A DNA stretch of 64,000 bases. Origin: Mycobacterium sp. PO1 (GTDB lineage: Bacteria; Actinomycetota; Actinomycetes; Mycobacteriales; Mycobacteriaceae). The notes below the pieces were generated by a model. That model saw only the letters and a program-made list of their open reading frames with translations. It was not told the DNA's origin and made no database searches. The DNA is taken from assembly GCF_017312405.1 (NCBI RefSeq), contig NZ_BLTG01000019.1, positions 62,001-126,000 on the forward strand, read 5' to 3'. Every line of letters starts with the position of its first letter. The first letter of the stretch is position 1. Made by a program: the position numbers and the translations under genes. This document shows positions 48,027 to 56,264 of this stretch, piece by piece.

Positions 48027-48698
48027 ATGACCACCGAACCCGCCGCCCCCGCGACCACCAGCACCACCCCCGACGTCCTCGGGATGCAGATCGCCCACCG
48101 GGTGATGCTGCGCGACCTGGACCGGACCACCGGGGTGGCCATGGCGATGGCCGACGGCGGCGTGCCCATCACCGCGCGCCGAACCCGGACGCTGGTGCGC
48201 TACCTCGAGTTGATGGCCGAATCCATCGACCACCACCATCACGCCGAGGACGACATCCTGTGGCCGGTGATCGTGCAGCGGGCCGGCGCCCAGATCGACC
48301 TGACGCCGCTCACCGAGGATCACGAGGCGCTGACTCCGCTGCTGGAGCGGATGCGAGGCGGCGCGCTGGCCTTCCGGGCGGCGCCATCACGGCAGTCGGC
48401 CGCGGCTCTGGCGGCCCGGCTCGTGGAGCTGCGTGGCGTCCTCACCGAGCACATCGCCGAGGAGGAGCGCGCCACCTTTCCGGTGATCCGCCGCTATCTG
48501 TCGGTGGCGGACTGGCGCGACGTGGAAGCCCGGATCCGCCGGAACGCCCGGATGTCGTTCGAACTGCCCAGGATCGGCGCAGCGGTGACACCCACCGAGC
48601 TCGCCGCGCTGAAAGCCGACGCAGGCGTGGCGATCACGCTCATGCTGGCTCTGTTCCGGCCGGGTTACCGGCGGATGGAGCGGGCGATCTGGGGCTGA
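48027..48698 (+). CDS. Hemerythrin HHE-domain protein
   Basis: 223 residues from ATG 48027; longer openings lack a ribosome-binding site. His and Glu ligands are spread over a four-helix bundle: IAHRVMLRDL, DHHHHAEDDILWPV, LTEDHEALTPLL and EHIAEEERATFPV. It binds iron and may sense O2 or NO. An N-terminal Ala/Thr-rich stretch is probably disordered. Its end overlaps the BTAD regulator gene by 59 bases (convergent). Confidence 0.85.
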   Translation: MTTEPAAPATTSTTPDVLGMQIAHRVMLRDLDRTTGVAMAMADGGVPITARRTRTLVRYLELMAESIDHHHHAEDDILWPVIVQRAGAQIDLTPLTEDHEALTPLLERMRGGALAFRAAPSRQSAAALAARLVELRGVLTEHIAEEERATFPVIRRYLSVADWRDVEARIRRNARMSFELPRIGAAVTPTELAALKADAGVAITLMLALFRPGYRRMERAIWG

Positions 48699-51600
48699 GC
48701 GCCGCTGCGACGCGCGCGCGGACCGCGTCGGCGCCGGCACGGTGGCGGGCCACCTCGTCGCCGGCGCGGCCCAGCGCCTCGGCCAGCAACGCCAGAGTGT
48801 CGTCGACGGTACCGAAAGCGACTGAGCCCGAATCGATTCCGGCCACTCGTCCCGCCCAGGGAGTGAGTTCGCGGTACACCTGCTCGCACTGCTCGAGGTC
48901 ACCCAGGCGGATCGCGGCGCGCGCCAGCAGCACCATCCTGGCCAGCCAGTAGTAGTTACGCCGCACCGGAGCCCGCGAGAGCCACCATGCCCGGGCCTCC
49001 TCGGTACGTCCGGCGTCCAGCAGACACAACACCAGCGCCTCGTTCATCGCATCGGGATAGAGCTGGTGGACCGCGATCATGGCATCGGTCAGGTCCGACA
49101 TGTCCCCGCGGGCGAAGGCCAGCACCAGCTCGAACACGACCGCGACCTCGGTGGCACTGGACATGCCGGTCTCGGCCATCTGACCGGCCAGGCGCCGGTA
49201 CCGGCGGGCGGCGTTGTCGAGATCGCCGGCCAGGACGCACAACACGGCCTGGTAGACCTCGACCACCACGACGAGTGCGGCGACCTGCCCGCTGGTCGAC
49301 CGCTCGACGGCCAGATCGGCCTCGCGGATGGCCTCGGGCAGATCGGTACGGGCCGAGGCGAACATGAACAAGAACCAGTGGGCCAGCGCCTCGTAGCCGA
49401 GCAGACCGTGCGCCGTGGAGACCGCCAGCAGCTCGGCGGCGAGGCTCTCGCGTTCATTCGCCAGGTCCGGTCCGGTCGACAAATAGGCGCGCGCGTTGAG
49501 CGCGGCGCACAGCGCGACCGGGTCCCCGGAGGCGCGAGCGATCTCGAGGGCCTGGGCCGACACGTCGATCACCTCGTCCATCCCGTACGCCGCGGCGTCG
49601 TTCTCGATCTCGAAGATCAAGGCCACCATCAGCCATACCCGGGTCACTGGATCAACCCCATCGGGCTCGGCCAGCTTGCGGCGCAACGGTTCCCGGACGT
49701 CAGTGTGGTCCGGCGCCAACGCGCTGACCGTCCACGAGATCGGGGCGCGGAAGGCGGTCAGCGCGTCCAGCAACAGCGGGTCGTCGCCACTATCGGCGGC
49801 CAGCTGCACGGCCCGGGCCCGGGCCGAGCGGGCGCGGGTGGCATCCCCCGCCAGAGCCGCCGCCCGCGTGAGCAGGACCAGCAGCCGGACCTGCGACGCC
49901 AGCGGGGTGCTGCTCTGCGTCAGATCGATCATGCGCACCGCGGCGTCGGCCAACGCCATGGCCTCGGCGGCGGAGTTGAGCGACAGCGCCTGCTCGGCAG
50001 CGGCCGACGCCAGCCCGGCGGCGTCGGCCGCCGTCGCGGGGGTGGCTGCCGCCAAGGCGTGGTACGCCAGCGCCGCCACGTCGGGATCCGGGGCGTCGCG
50101 CAGCTCGGCCAGCGCCGCCGCATGCCAGCGCGCCCGGCGCAGCGCCGGGGTGTCCTCGTACAGGGTGTCGCGGACCAGGGCGTGGGTGAAGCGCACCCGG
50201 CCCGGTCCGGGCTCGTCGAGCAGTCCCGCCAACACGGCAGCTTCGAGGCCGTCGAGCACGTCGTCCTCATCGTGGCGGGCGATGCGGACCAGCAGCTCCA
50301 CGTCGAGCTCGCGGCCCAGGACCGCCGCCTGCTGCAGGACGGTCCGGGCCGAGCCGGGAAGGCGGGAAAGTCGGCGCCGCAACACCTCCCGCACACCAGC
50401 CGGCACAGTGGCGGAGGCGGCTGCCCGGCCTTCGGAAGCCAGCAGACGCGCGAACTCCGACACGAACAGCGGGTTTCCGTTGGTCCGTTCGATCAGGCGG
50501 TCCAGCACTCCGGCATCGTCGGCGATGGTGCTGTCAGGAGCGAGCTCGCGGACCAGTGCGACGACGCCGTCTCTGCTCAAACCGCCCAAGTCGACCCGTT
50601 CGGCGGTGACCGCGGCCAGCGCGGCCCAGGTGGCGGTGAGCTCGGGCCCGGCCTCGGTGCTGCGGTGCGCAGCCAATACGACGATGGGGCGGTCGGCGAG
50701 GTCGTGGGCGAAACCCCGCAGCAACTGCAGTGTCGCGCCGTCGGCGCGGTGCAGGTCGTCGAGAACCACCAGCAGTGGCCCGTCGGCAGTGACCCGCCGC
50801 AACCGGTCGGCGACCGCGTTGGCGAGTTCGAACGCCGACTCACAGTTCGGCGCCGGATGGCCGAGGGCCTGCACGACCTCCGACCATGCCCACGCAGGAG
50901 GAGCACCATCGACTTCGGGACAACGGCCGCGCGCCACGGTCCACCCGTCGAGGCCGAGCCGCTCGCCGATCACCTCGGCCAGAGTCGTCTTGCCCGCCCC
51001 CGGTTCGGCACCCAGCCAGATCGTCCGCAGCCCCGCGGTGAGCGCCGTCGCCGCGGCGGCGGTGATCCGCTGCACCTCGGCCGCGCGGCCGATCAGGGTC
51101 GCGCGGTGTCGCGACACGGGCACCGGAAACTCGCTGTGGCGCCTGGGTGTCTCGACCGCTATCGGGAGCGTGGGGGATCGCGGCCGGTCGAAGAGGTCCT
51201 CGGACTGCGCGAGGATCTTCGCTTCCAGCGTGCGCAACGCCGGGCCCGGGTCGATGCCGAGTTCGTCGGCCAACCGGTCACGGATCGCACGCAGTTGCGC
51301 GAGTGCGTCACGCTGGCGGCCGACCCGGTACAGCGCGAGTGCCAGCAACCGCACACCTTCCTCGCTGAGGGGGTCCTCGGTGAGGTGGCGTTCCAGCTCC
51401 GGGATGACCCGCGCTTCCCACCCCAGGTCGAGGCCGATGGCGGCGTACTGTTCGACCGCGGCGGCGCGAATCCGGACGAGCCGAGCGGCTTCCGTTGCAG
51501 CCCAATCGGTATCGCAGAACTCCGGGAGCACCGCGCCACTCCAGCAGTCCAATGCCGCTCGCAACGATTCCGCCCGCGACTGTGGGGCATCGCTGGTGGC

Positions 51601-51951
51601 GGCATCCCGCACCAGCGCCTGGAATCGCCACGCGTCCACGGCATCGACAGGGAGCCGCAACGCGTAACCCGGCGGTGAGCTGATCAGCACCCGGGCGGGC
51701 GTGCGTTTGGCGCGGCCGGGCTCCAGCAGTCGCCGCAGATTGGAGATGTGGACCTGCAGACCCCCGAGCGCCTTCGGCGGCGGGTCCATGGCCCAGATGT
51801 CGTCGATGATGCGGTCCGCGGAGACGACTTCGCCGGCCGCCACGGCCAGCCGCGCCAGCACTGCCCGGGGTTGCGGACCGCGCAGGTCGACGACCTCACC
51901 CGCCACGCGGACCGTCAGCGGCCCGAACAGGGTGATGAGGATCTCGGTCAT
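48640..51951 (-). CDS. BTAD/AAA+ large transcriptional activator (AfsR/EmbR-SARP type)
   Basis: 1103 residues. The N-terminal OmpR-like winged helix (1-95) and BTAD domain (about 105-255) are followed by an AAA-type ATPase (about 305-600), with Walker A GAEPGAGKTT and Walker B LVVLDDLHRAD, then a long alpha-helical TPR-like tail. This is the SARP/LuxR-LAL-type architecture that activates secondary metabolism or stress genes in actinobacteria. The ATG at 51951 is chosen; a start 13 codons upstream gives a non-homologous extension. Its target genes are unknown; no BGC is directly adjacent. Confidence 0.88.
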   Translation of the reverse strand: MTEILITLFGPLTVRVAGEVVDLRGPQPRAVLARLAVAAGEVVSADRIIDDIWAMDPPPKALGGLQVHISNLRRLLEPGRAKRTPARVLISSPPGYALRLPVDAVDAWRFQALVRDAATSDAPQSRAESLRAALDCWSGAVLPEFCDTDWAATEAARLVRIRAAAVEQYAAIGLDLGWEARVIPELERHLTEDPLSEEGVRLLALALYRVGRQRDALAQLRAIRDRLADELGIDPGPALRTLEAKILAQSEDLFDRPRSPTLPIAVETPRRHSEFPVPVSRHRATLIGRAAEVQRITAAAATALTAGLRTIWLGAEPGAGKTTLAEVIGERLGLDGWTVARGRCPEVDGAPPAWAWSEVVQALGHPAPNCESAFELANAVADRLRRVTADGPLLVVLDDLHRADGATLQLLRGFAHDLADRPIVVLAAHRSTEAGPELTATWAALAAVTAERVDLGGLSRDGVVALVRELAPDSTIADDAGVLDRLIERTNGNPLFVSEFARLLASEGRAAASATVPAGVREVLRRRLSRLPGSARTVLQQAAVLGRELDVELLVRIARHDEDDVLDGLEAAVLAGLLDEPGPGRVRFTHALVRDTLYEDTPALRRARWHAAALAELRDAPDPDVAALAYHALAAATPATAADAAGLASAAAEQALSLNSAAEAMALADAAVRMIDLTQSSTPLASQVRLLVLLTRAAALAGDATRARSARARAVQLAADSGDDPLLLDALTAFRAPISWTVSALAPDHTDVREPLRRKLAEPDGVDPVTRVWLMVALIFEIENDAAAYGMDEVIDVSAQALEIARASGDPVALCAALNARAYLSTGPDLANERESLAAELLAVSTAHGLLGYEALAHWFLFMFASARTDLPEAIREADLAVERSTSGQVAALVVVVEVYQAVLCVLAGDLDNAARRYRRLAGQMAETGMSSATEVAVVFELVLAFARGDMSDLTDAMIAVHQLYPDAMNEALVLCLLDAGRTEEARAWWLSRAPVRRNYYWLARMVLLARAAIRLGDLEQCEQVYRELTPWAGRVAGIDSGSVAFGTVDDTLALLAEALGRAGDEVARHRAGADAVRARVAAALSPRSPAPSAGNPAGTEPA

Positions 51952-52006
51952 GGCCGAGCCAGGATATGCAGGCACCCGGCCGCGCACCACTTCACCCGCC
52001 GGTCTG

Positions 52007-52339
52007 TCAGTCGAACACCAGCAGCAGCGCGACCAGGACGCCGATCACCGCGAAGACCAGCGCAGAACCGAACACGAATCCACCACCGCGGCTCCGAAGG
52101 ATCACGAAGCCCAGGCGGGTCTCCTGCACGTAGCGGTGCCGGGACAGCGCAGCGAGCCCGGACAGCACTCCCGCGCAGATCAGTGCGATGCCCAGGACGT
52201 GGGCCGGTTCGGTGCGGACGAGCAGAATCGTCGTGACGACGAACAGTCCGGCCAGCCCCAGCATCGTCATCGTGCGCTGGGCGGCGTTGCGTTCGAACGG
52301 GTACTGGTCCCCCCACAGATTGCCGGGCGTGGTTTTCAC
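52007..52339 (-). CDS. DUF202-like small membrane protein
   Basis: 110 residues from GTG 52339, with three hydrophobic segments (TMTMLGLAGLFVVTTILLV, HVLGIALICAGVLSGLAAL, and a C-terminal VFAVIGVLVALLLVF). The first helix is preceded by ERNAAQR, similar to the ERT/N region of DUF202. Located 6 bases downstream of a YidH-like gene and probably co-translated. Confidence 0.75.
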   Translation of the reverse strand: MKTTPGNLWGDQYPFERNAAQRTMTMLGLAGLFVVTTILLVRTEPAHVLGIALICAGVLSGLAALSRHRYVQETRLGFVILRSRGGGFVFGSALVFAVIGVLVALLLVFD

Positions 52340-52345
52340 CGGCGC

Positions 52346-52753
52346 TCACCCCCTGGGCATCAACACGATGACGAGGACGCCCGCTCCGGCCAGCAGCACG
52401 GCCACGATGCCGAGTAGTGGGGCGCCGAAACCGGGCAACGGCCTGCGTTGCCGGAGTGCCCGCTCGGTGACCCACCAGCGCCGGACCCCGACCCCGCACG
52501 TGCCGAAGGCGACGGCGACGAGGCCCAGCGCGAGGGCTTCACTGCCCCACCACGGGCGGTCGAGGAACAACCGGTCGATGGCGACCGCGCCGGCCAGCAG
52601 CGTGACGGCAAGACGCAGCCACGACAGGTAGGTCCGCTCGTTGGCCAGGCTGTAGAGGGGATCGGGTTCTCGCCCCACCTCGTACACGCTGCGCGGCGCG
52701 CGCGATCCGCGCTGCGCGTCGCCGTCGAAGTCCATCACCTCGTTGTCGGCCAC
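52346..52753 (-). CDS. YidH/DUF202 family membrane protein
   Basis: 135 residues with the DUF202 signature LANERTYLSWLRLAVTLLAG and two further hydrophobic segments. The role of this family is unknown. It begins 4 bases after the vWA gene stop at 52758, so it is in a unit with the vWA gene and the second DUF202-like gene. Confidence 0.82.
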   Translation of the reverse strand: MADNEVMDFDGDAQRGSRAPRSVYEVGREPDPLYSLANERTYLSWLRLAVTLLAGAVAIDRLFLDRPWWGSEALALGLVAVAFGTCGVGVRRWWVTERALRQRRPLPGFGAPLLGIVAVLLAGAGVLVIVLMPRG

Positions 52754-52757
52754 TCAC

Positions 52758-53538
52758 TCACGGTAACCGGGGGTCCGCAGCGCGGTCCTCGTTCGCGGTG
52801 GGGTCCGTCGCTGCTTCGGCCTCTTTGACCCCGTCCCAGAAATCGTCGGCGTCGGCGATCCGGCTGGCGCGCGGTTTGGCCCGCCACCCGCTGACGGCCC
52901 GGGTCAGCCCGCGTCCGGCAGCCAGCACGCTCTCGGGCGACGCGGTGAAGTTGGACGTGTTCCCCTCGACCACGCCCATCGATGCCCCCGTGACATAGCT
53001 GTCCTGGTTGGCGCCCAGGAAGACGAAGGTCCACCCGGCGGCCCGCAGAGCGGCGATGCGCTCGAAGATCGCGGCGGCCGTCCACCGGCGGCTGGCGTTC
53101 TCATGGCCGTCGGTCATGATCACCACGAGCTGATCGGCGGGGTCGGCGCCCGCGTTGTCGACGTGCGCTTCGGCCCGATCCAGCAGCATGCCGATGGCGT
53201 CGTACAGCGGCGTCATGCCGCGGGGGGGCGAATCTGCCGGCGATCGAACCGATCCCCGCCAGGGGTTGGGCATCGATCAACACGTCCTGGGGATCCTCGC
53301 CGTCGAACTGGATCAGCGTCATGGCGGCCTCCCCCGCCTCGTTGCGCTGTTCGGCGACGAACTCGTCGAAGCTCTGCACCACGTACTCGGCGATGGCGCC
53401 CATGGATCCGGAGCGATCCAGCAGGAACCAGATGTCCGCCCGCGAGGTGTCGGCGTGTGGTCGCTGCGCCAGCAGCGCCTCCAGTTTCGCGATGCGGGTA
53501 AGCAGCTCGTTGACGTCGGAGTCGGTCTGATTCGCCAT
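52758..53538 (-). pseudogene. vWA-domain protein, frameshifted in a 7-base C tract
   Basis: The N-terminal part (from ATG 53538) has a MIDAS motif DRSGSM; the C-terminal part is in another frame and contains GMTPLYDAIGMLLDRA and TDGHENAS, the rest of the vWA fold. The break is at 53222-53228, a run of seven Gs on the + strand. Removing one base restores a continuous protein of about 259 residues (AGRFAP followed by RGMTPLYD). As it stands translation ends at 53101. It may be an inactivating mutation, a phase-variable tract or a sequencing error. Confidence 0.85.
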
Positions 53539-53552
53539 GGCGTACCCCCTGG

Positions 53553-53600
53553 GTCAGATATTGGCATAGTGACCATAACCGGTATTTGTCGATCTGACAA
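53553..53600. promoter_or_regulatory. Candidate operator(s) between vWA gene and Nudix/NrtR-like gene
   Basis: TTGTC-GATCT-GACAA (53586-53600) is an inverted repeat with 5-bp arms, and GTCAGAT (53553-53559) and ATCTGAC (53592-53598) form a 7-bp inverted repeat across 32 bases. These lie between the divergent starts at 53538 and 53622. The Nudix protein resembles the NrtR regulators, so they may be its binding sites. Confidence 0.5.
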
Positions 53601-53621
53601 GTATCGGTCTACCATCCGCCT

Positions 53622-54416
53622 ATGACACGGCCAGGGCATCGCGTTCCCGACGGCTACGACACGTCGGCCTATCCCTCCTTCGCCGTCACCGTCGACATCG
53701 TGATCCTGACCATGCGCGGGGGGCATCTTCACGTCCTGCTGGTACAGCGCGGCGGCGAACCCTACGCCGGGATGTGGGCGCTACCCGGCGGATTCAAGCG
53801 GCCGGACGAGACGCTCGACCAGGCCGCGCGGCGCGAACTGCGGGAGGAGACCGGGCTGGTGGCGCCCAAGCATCTGGCGCAGTTCGGTGCCTACGGCGAT
53901 CCCGGCCGCGATCCGCGCACCAACGTGGTCACGGTGGCCTATCTGGCGGTGACTCCCGATCCCGGCAGCCTGCACGCCGGAACGGACGCCGCTGCGGCCC
54001 GGTTCTGGCCGGTCGTCGACGCGGTGCGCGAGCTGTCGCTGGCGTTCGACCACCACCGGATCCTCTCGGACGCGGTGGACCGGGCCGCCGAACAACTCGA
54101 GCAGACCGATCTGGCGACCGCGTTCGTCGGCGACACGTTCGCGTTGTCGGAACTGCAGAGCGTGTACGAGGAGTTGTGGCAGGCCGAGATCGACCCGGCC
54201 AACTTCCGCCGCAGCCTCACCTCACCGCCGCCGTCGACGGCCGCGCCCGGCGCGTACGTGGAGCCGACCGGCAAGCGGGCCAAGGCGAGTCCGCGCGGCG
54301 GACGACCCCCGGAGTTGTTCCGCGCCGGTGGCGCCTGGCGAACACAGCCGCCGGTGCGGCGACCCCGAACGCCTCGCGATCAGGACCGGCGCACCGGCGG
54401 CGACATACCCGAATAG
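53622..54416 (+). CDS. Nudix hydrolase-like protein (NrtR-type regulator or ADP-ribose pyrophosphatase)
   Basis: 264 residues. The Nudix box GX5EX7REUXEEXGU is complete (G at GGFKRPDE, REL, then EETGL). The C-terminal part (DTFALSELQSVYEELW and NFRRSL) matches the winged helix of NrtR, a repressor of NAD biosynthesis genes that senses ADP-ribose. Most NrtR proteins have degenerate Nudix boxes, so a catalytic protein is also possible. The C-terminal 50 residues are basic and disordered. It is divergent from the vWA gene. Confidence 0.8.
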   Translation: MTRPGHRVPDGYDTSAYPSFAVTVDIVILTMRGGHLHVLLVQRGGEPYAGMWALPGGFKRPDETLDQAARRELREETGLVAPKHLAQFGAYGDPGRDPRTNVVTVAYLAVTPDPGSLHAGTDAAAARFWPVVDAVRELSLAFDHHRILSDAVDRAAEQLEQTDLATAFVGDTFALSELQSVYEELWQAEIDPANFRRSLTSPPPSTAAPGAYVEPTGKRAKASPRGGRPPELFRAGGAWRTQPPVRRPRTPRDQDRRTGGDIPE

Positions 54417-54418
54417 TG

Positions 54419-54433
54419 CTACCGATCAGGTAG
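54419..54433. terminator. Short inverted repeat between convergent genes
   Basis: CTACC-GATCA-GGTAG sits in the 25-base gap between the ends of the Nudix gene and the small secreted-protein gene. The stem is only 5 bp and no U-tract follows, so it is at best a weak terminator. Confidence 0.25.
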
Positions 54434-54441
54434 TCCACCGA

Positions 54442-54678
54442 TCAGTTGCGCACCCTGGTGTCGACCTTCGGCACCTTGACCGTCGGGACCAACTGGTTGA
54501 TCCACGGGTTGTTGAAGCCACCGACGTCGTAGTAGCCCCCGCGGCCGTAGTAGTTGGAATCCCTGTCACGTCCGCTGTCTTCGGCACCGCCGTCATCGGC
54601 CTGGGCCGGTCCGGCCAAACCGATCACGGCCGCCGACAGTGCACCTGCGATGATTCCGACCCGTCCGATCTTCTTCAT
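54442..54678 (-). CDS. Small secreted protein, function unknown
   Basis: 78 residues. A signal peptide with basic N-terminus (MKKIGR), hydrophobic core and AQA cleavage site is clear (about residues 1-27). The mature part is rich in Gly, Asp and Tyr (YYGRGGYYDVGG) and ends with VKVPKVD. No family is recognised; similar small Gly/Tyr secreted peptides occur in mycobacteria. It is convergent with the Nudix gene. Confidence 0.7.
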   Translation of the reverse strand: MKKIGRVGIIAGALSAAVIGLAGPAQADDGGAEDSGRDRDSNYYGRGGYYDVGGFNNPWINQLVPTVKVPKVDTRVRN

Positions 54679-54743
54679 CGATCTCGCCTCTTTCCTTGCC
54701 GCTTCGTCGCGAGCGGTGGCCCTGCGACAGTGGGGTCAACGGG

Positions 54744-54959
54744 CTATGGGCTCGATTGATTCCTGCGGCTGATCCGCCAGCCCATGTACATCATTCCGAC
54801 ACCGGCGACCGCGATGATCGGGCCGGCAACAGACCACGTGGTGGTATCGGTCATCGGACTGCCGCCGACGAATCCGAACCCCTGCAATGCGAACAGCACA
54901 CCTGAGAGGGCCACAAGGACTCCGACTCCGAGAAGAAAGATCCCCGAGATGGTTCTCAC
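54744..54959 (-). CDS. Small two-helix membrane protein, function unknown
   Basis: 71 residues from GTG 54959; the longer frame to 55094 lacks similarity and a good start. Two hydrophobic stretches (IFLLGVGVLVALSGVLFAL and WSVAGPIIAVAGVGMMYMGW) are followed by a basic end (RISRRNQ). No function is evident. Divergent from the lycopene cyclase-like gene. Confidence 0.6.
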   Translation of the reverse strand: MRTISGIFLLGVGVLVALSGVLFALQGFGFVGGSPMTDTTTWSVAGPIIAVAGVGMMYMGWRISRRNQSSP

Positions 54960-55033
54960 CCCACCGAGGCTACCGCTGCGGATTGATACGGTTCGGCAGA
55001 ACGAGAAGCATCGGAGCGCGCCTGAAGGGCACC

Positions 55034-56251
55034 ATGGGTCGGATGGACGTGTTGGTGGTCGGAGCCGGGCCGGCGGGCATGGCGCTGGCGGCACAGTGCG
55101 CCCGTCGTGGACTGCGCACCGGGCTCGTCGACCCGGCGCCGCAACGCCCGTGGACCGCTACCTACGGCATGTGGGCCGACGAGCTGCCCGCCGGCTTGCC
55201 GGCGTCGGTGGTCGCCGCCCGCGCCGCCGGCCGGGTCCACGCGGTCACCGAGCACCACGTGGGTTGGGACTACGCCGTTCTCGACGTTCCCGCTCTCCAC
55301 GCGCACCTGGCCGATCAACTCACCGATGTGCGCATCCATGCCGGACGCGTCGTCGGTTCGCCGCAACGCGGGGTCGTCGCCCTGGCCGACGGCTCCTGGT
55401 TGCGCGCGCAGATCATCGTCGATGCCGGGGGACGATGGCGCCCAACAGATCCGGTGTCGCCACGCAGCTGTACGGCCGACCAGACCGCCTACGGGGTGAT
55501 CGTCGACGACGACACCGCCGCGCCGGTCGTCACTCCCGGTCAAGCATTGTTCATGGACTGGCGCCCTGACCACGGCGAGCACGGCTGGCCGACGTTCCTG
55601 TACGGCGTTCCACTGGGTGACGGTCAGGTGCTGCTGGAGGAGACCTCGCTGGCGCGACGGCCGGGTCTGCCTCTGGCGACCCTGCGCCGGCGGCTTCATG
55701 CGCGGCTGGCGCGGCACGGTGTCACCCCGGCCGCCGATGCCCGCAGTGAGAAGGTCTGGTTCCCCGTCGACCAGCCGCGACACGACGGGCGCGGCGTACT
55801 CGGGTTCGGCGCGGCCGCGCCGCTGATCCATCCCGCGACGGGGTTCAGCGTGGCGGCTTCGCTCAGGCTCGCCCCTGCGGTCGCCTCGGCGCTGGCCGTG
55901 CACCTGGCCGATGGACCGGATGAAGCGCTGTCTGCCGGGAAGCGCGCCGTCTGGCCGCCGTCTGCGGTGGCGATCCACCGGCTGCGCCGCATCGGGCTGG
56001 AAGCCCTGTTGCGTATGCCGGCCGAGGATGTCCCCCTGTTCTTCGAGAAGTTCTTCGCCCTGCCCGAACACCACCGCTGGACCTACCTGACGGCCCGCGA
56101 CGACGTCCGCGGAACCGCGGCCGCCATGGGCTGCCTCTACCGGAACACCAGCGGACGGTTGCGTCGAAACCTCGTCACCGCTGCGGTACGGCGACCGGTC
56201 ACGACCAACGCAACAGCCGCCGACGAGGATTCGCACGCCGGTCGACGGTGA
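55034..56251 (+). CDS. Lycopene cyclase family (CrtL-type) FAD-dependent enzyme
   Basis: 405 residues from ATG 55034 with GAAGGGC just upstream; a second ATG at 55043 is possible. The FAD motif VVGAGPAGMALAAQ, YGMWADEL and later HPATGFSVAASLR are typical of plant-type lycopene beta/epsilon cyclases (CrtL), which close ionone rings of carotenoids. FLYGVPLGDGQVLLEETSL is also a known region of these enzymes. No other carotenoid genes lie in the window, so the substrate may lie elsewhere or differ. Confidence 0.82.
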   Translation: MGRMDVLVVGAGPAGMALAAQCARRGLRTGLVDPAPQRPWTATYGMWADELPAGLPASVVAARAAGRVHAVTEHHVGWDYAVLDVPALHAHLADQLTDVRIHAGRVVGSPQRGVVALADGSWLRAQIIVDAGGRWRPTDPVSPRSCTADQTAYGVIVDDDTAAPVVTPGQALFMDWRPDHGEHGWPTFLYGVPLGDGQVLLEETSLARRPGLPLATLRRRLHARLARHGVTPAADARSEKVWFPVDQPRHDGRGVLGFGAAAPLIHPATGFSVAASLRLAPAVASALAVHLADGPDEALSAGKRAVWPPSAVAIHRLRRIGLEALLRMPAEDVPLFFEKFFALPEHHRWTYLTARDDVRGTAAAMGCLYRNTSGRLRRNLVTAAVRRPVTTNATAADEDSHAGRR

Positions 56252-56264
56252 GCGGGGCACTGCG

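Noticed and set aside
49066..51678. 870-residue + strand frame over the BTAD regulator
   Set aside because: Gln/Arg/Gly-rich shadow; the minus frame contains Walker motifs and a BTAD domain.
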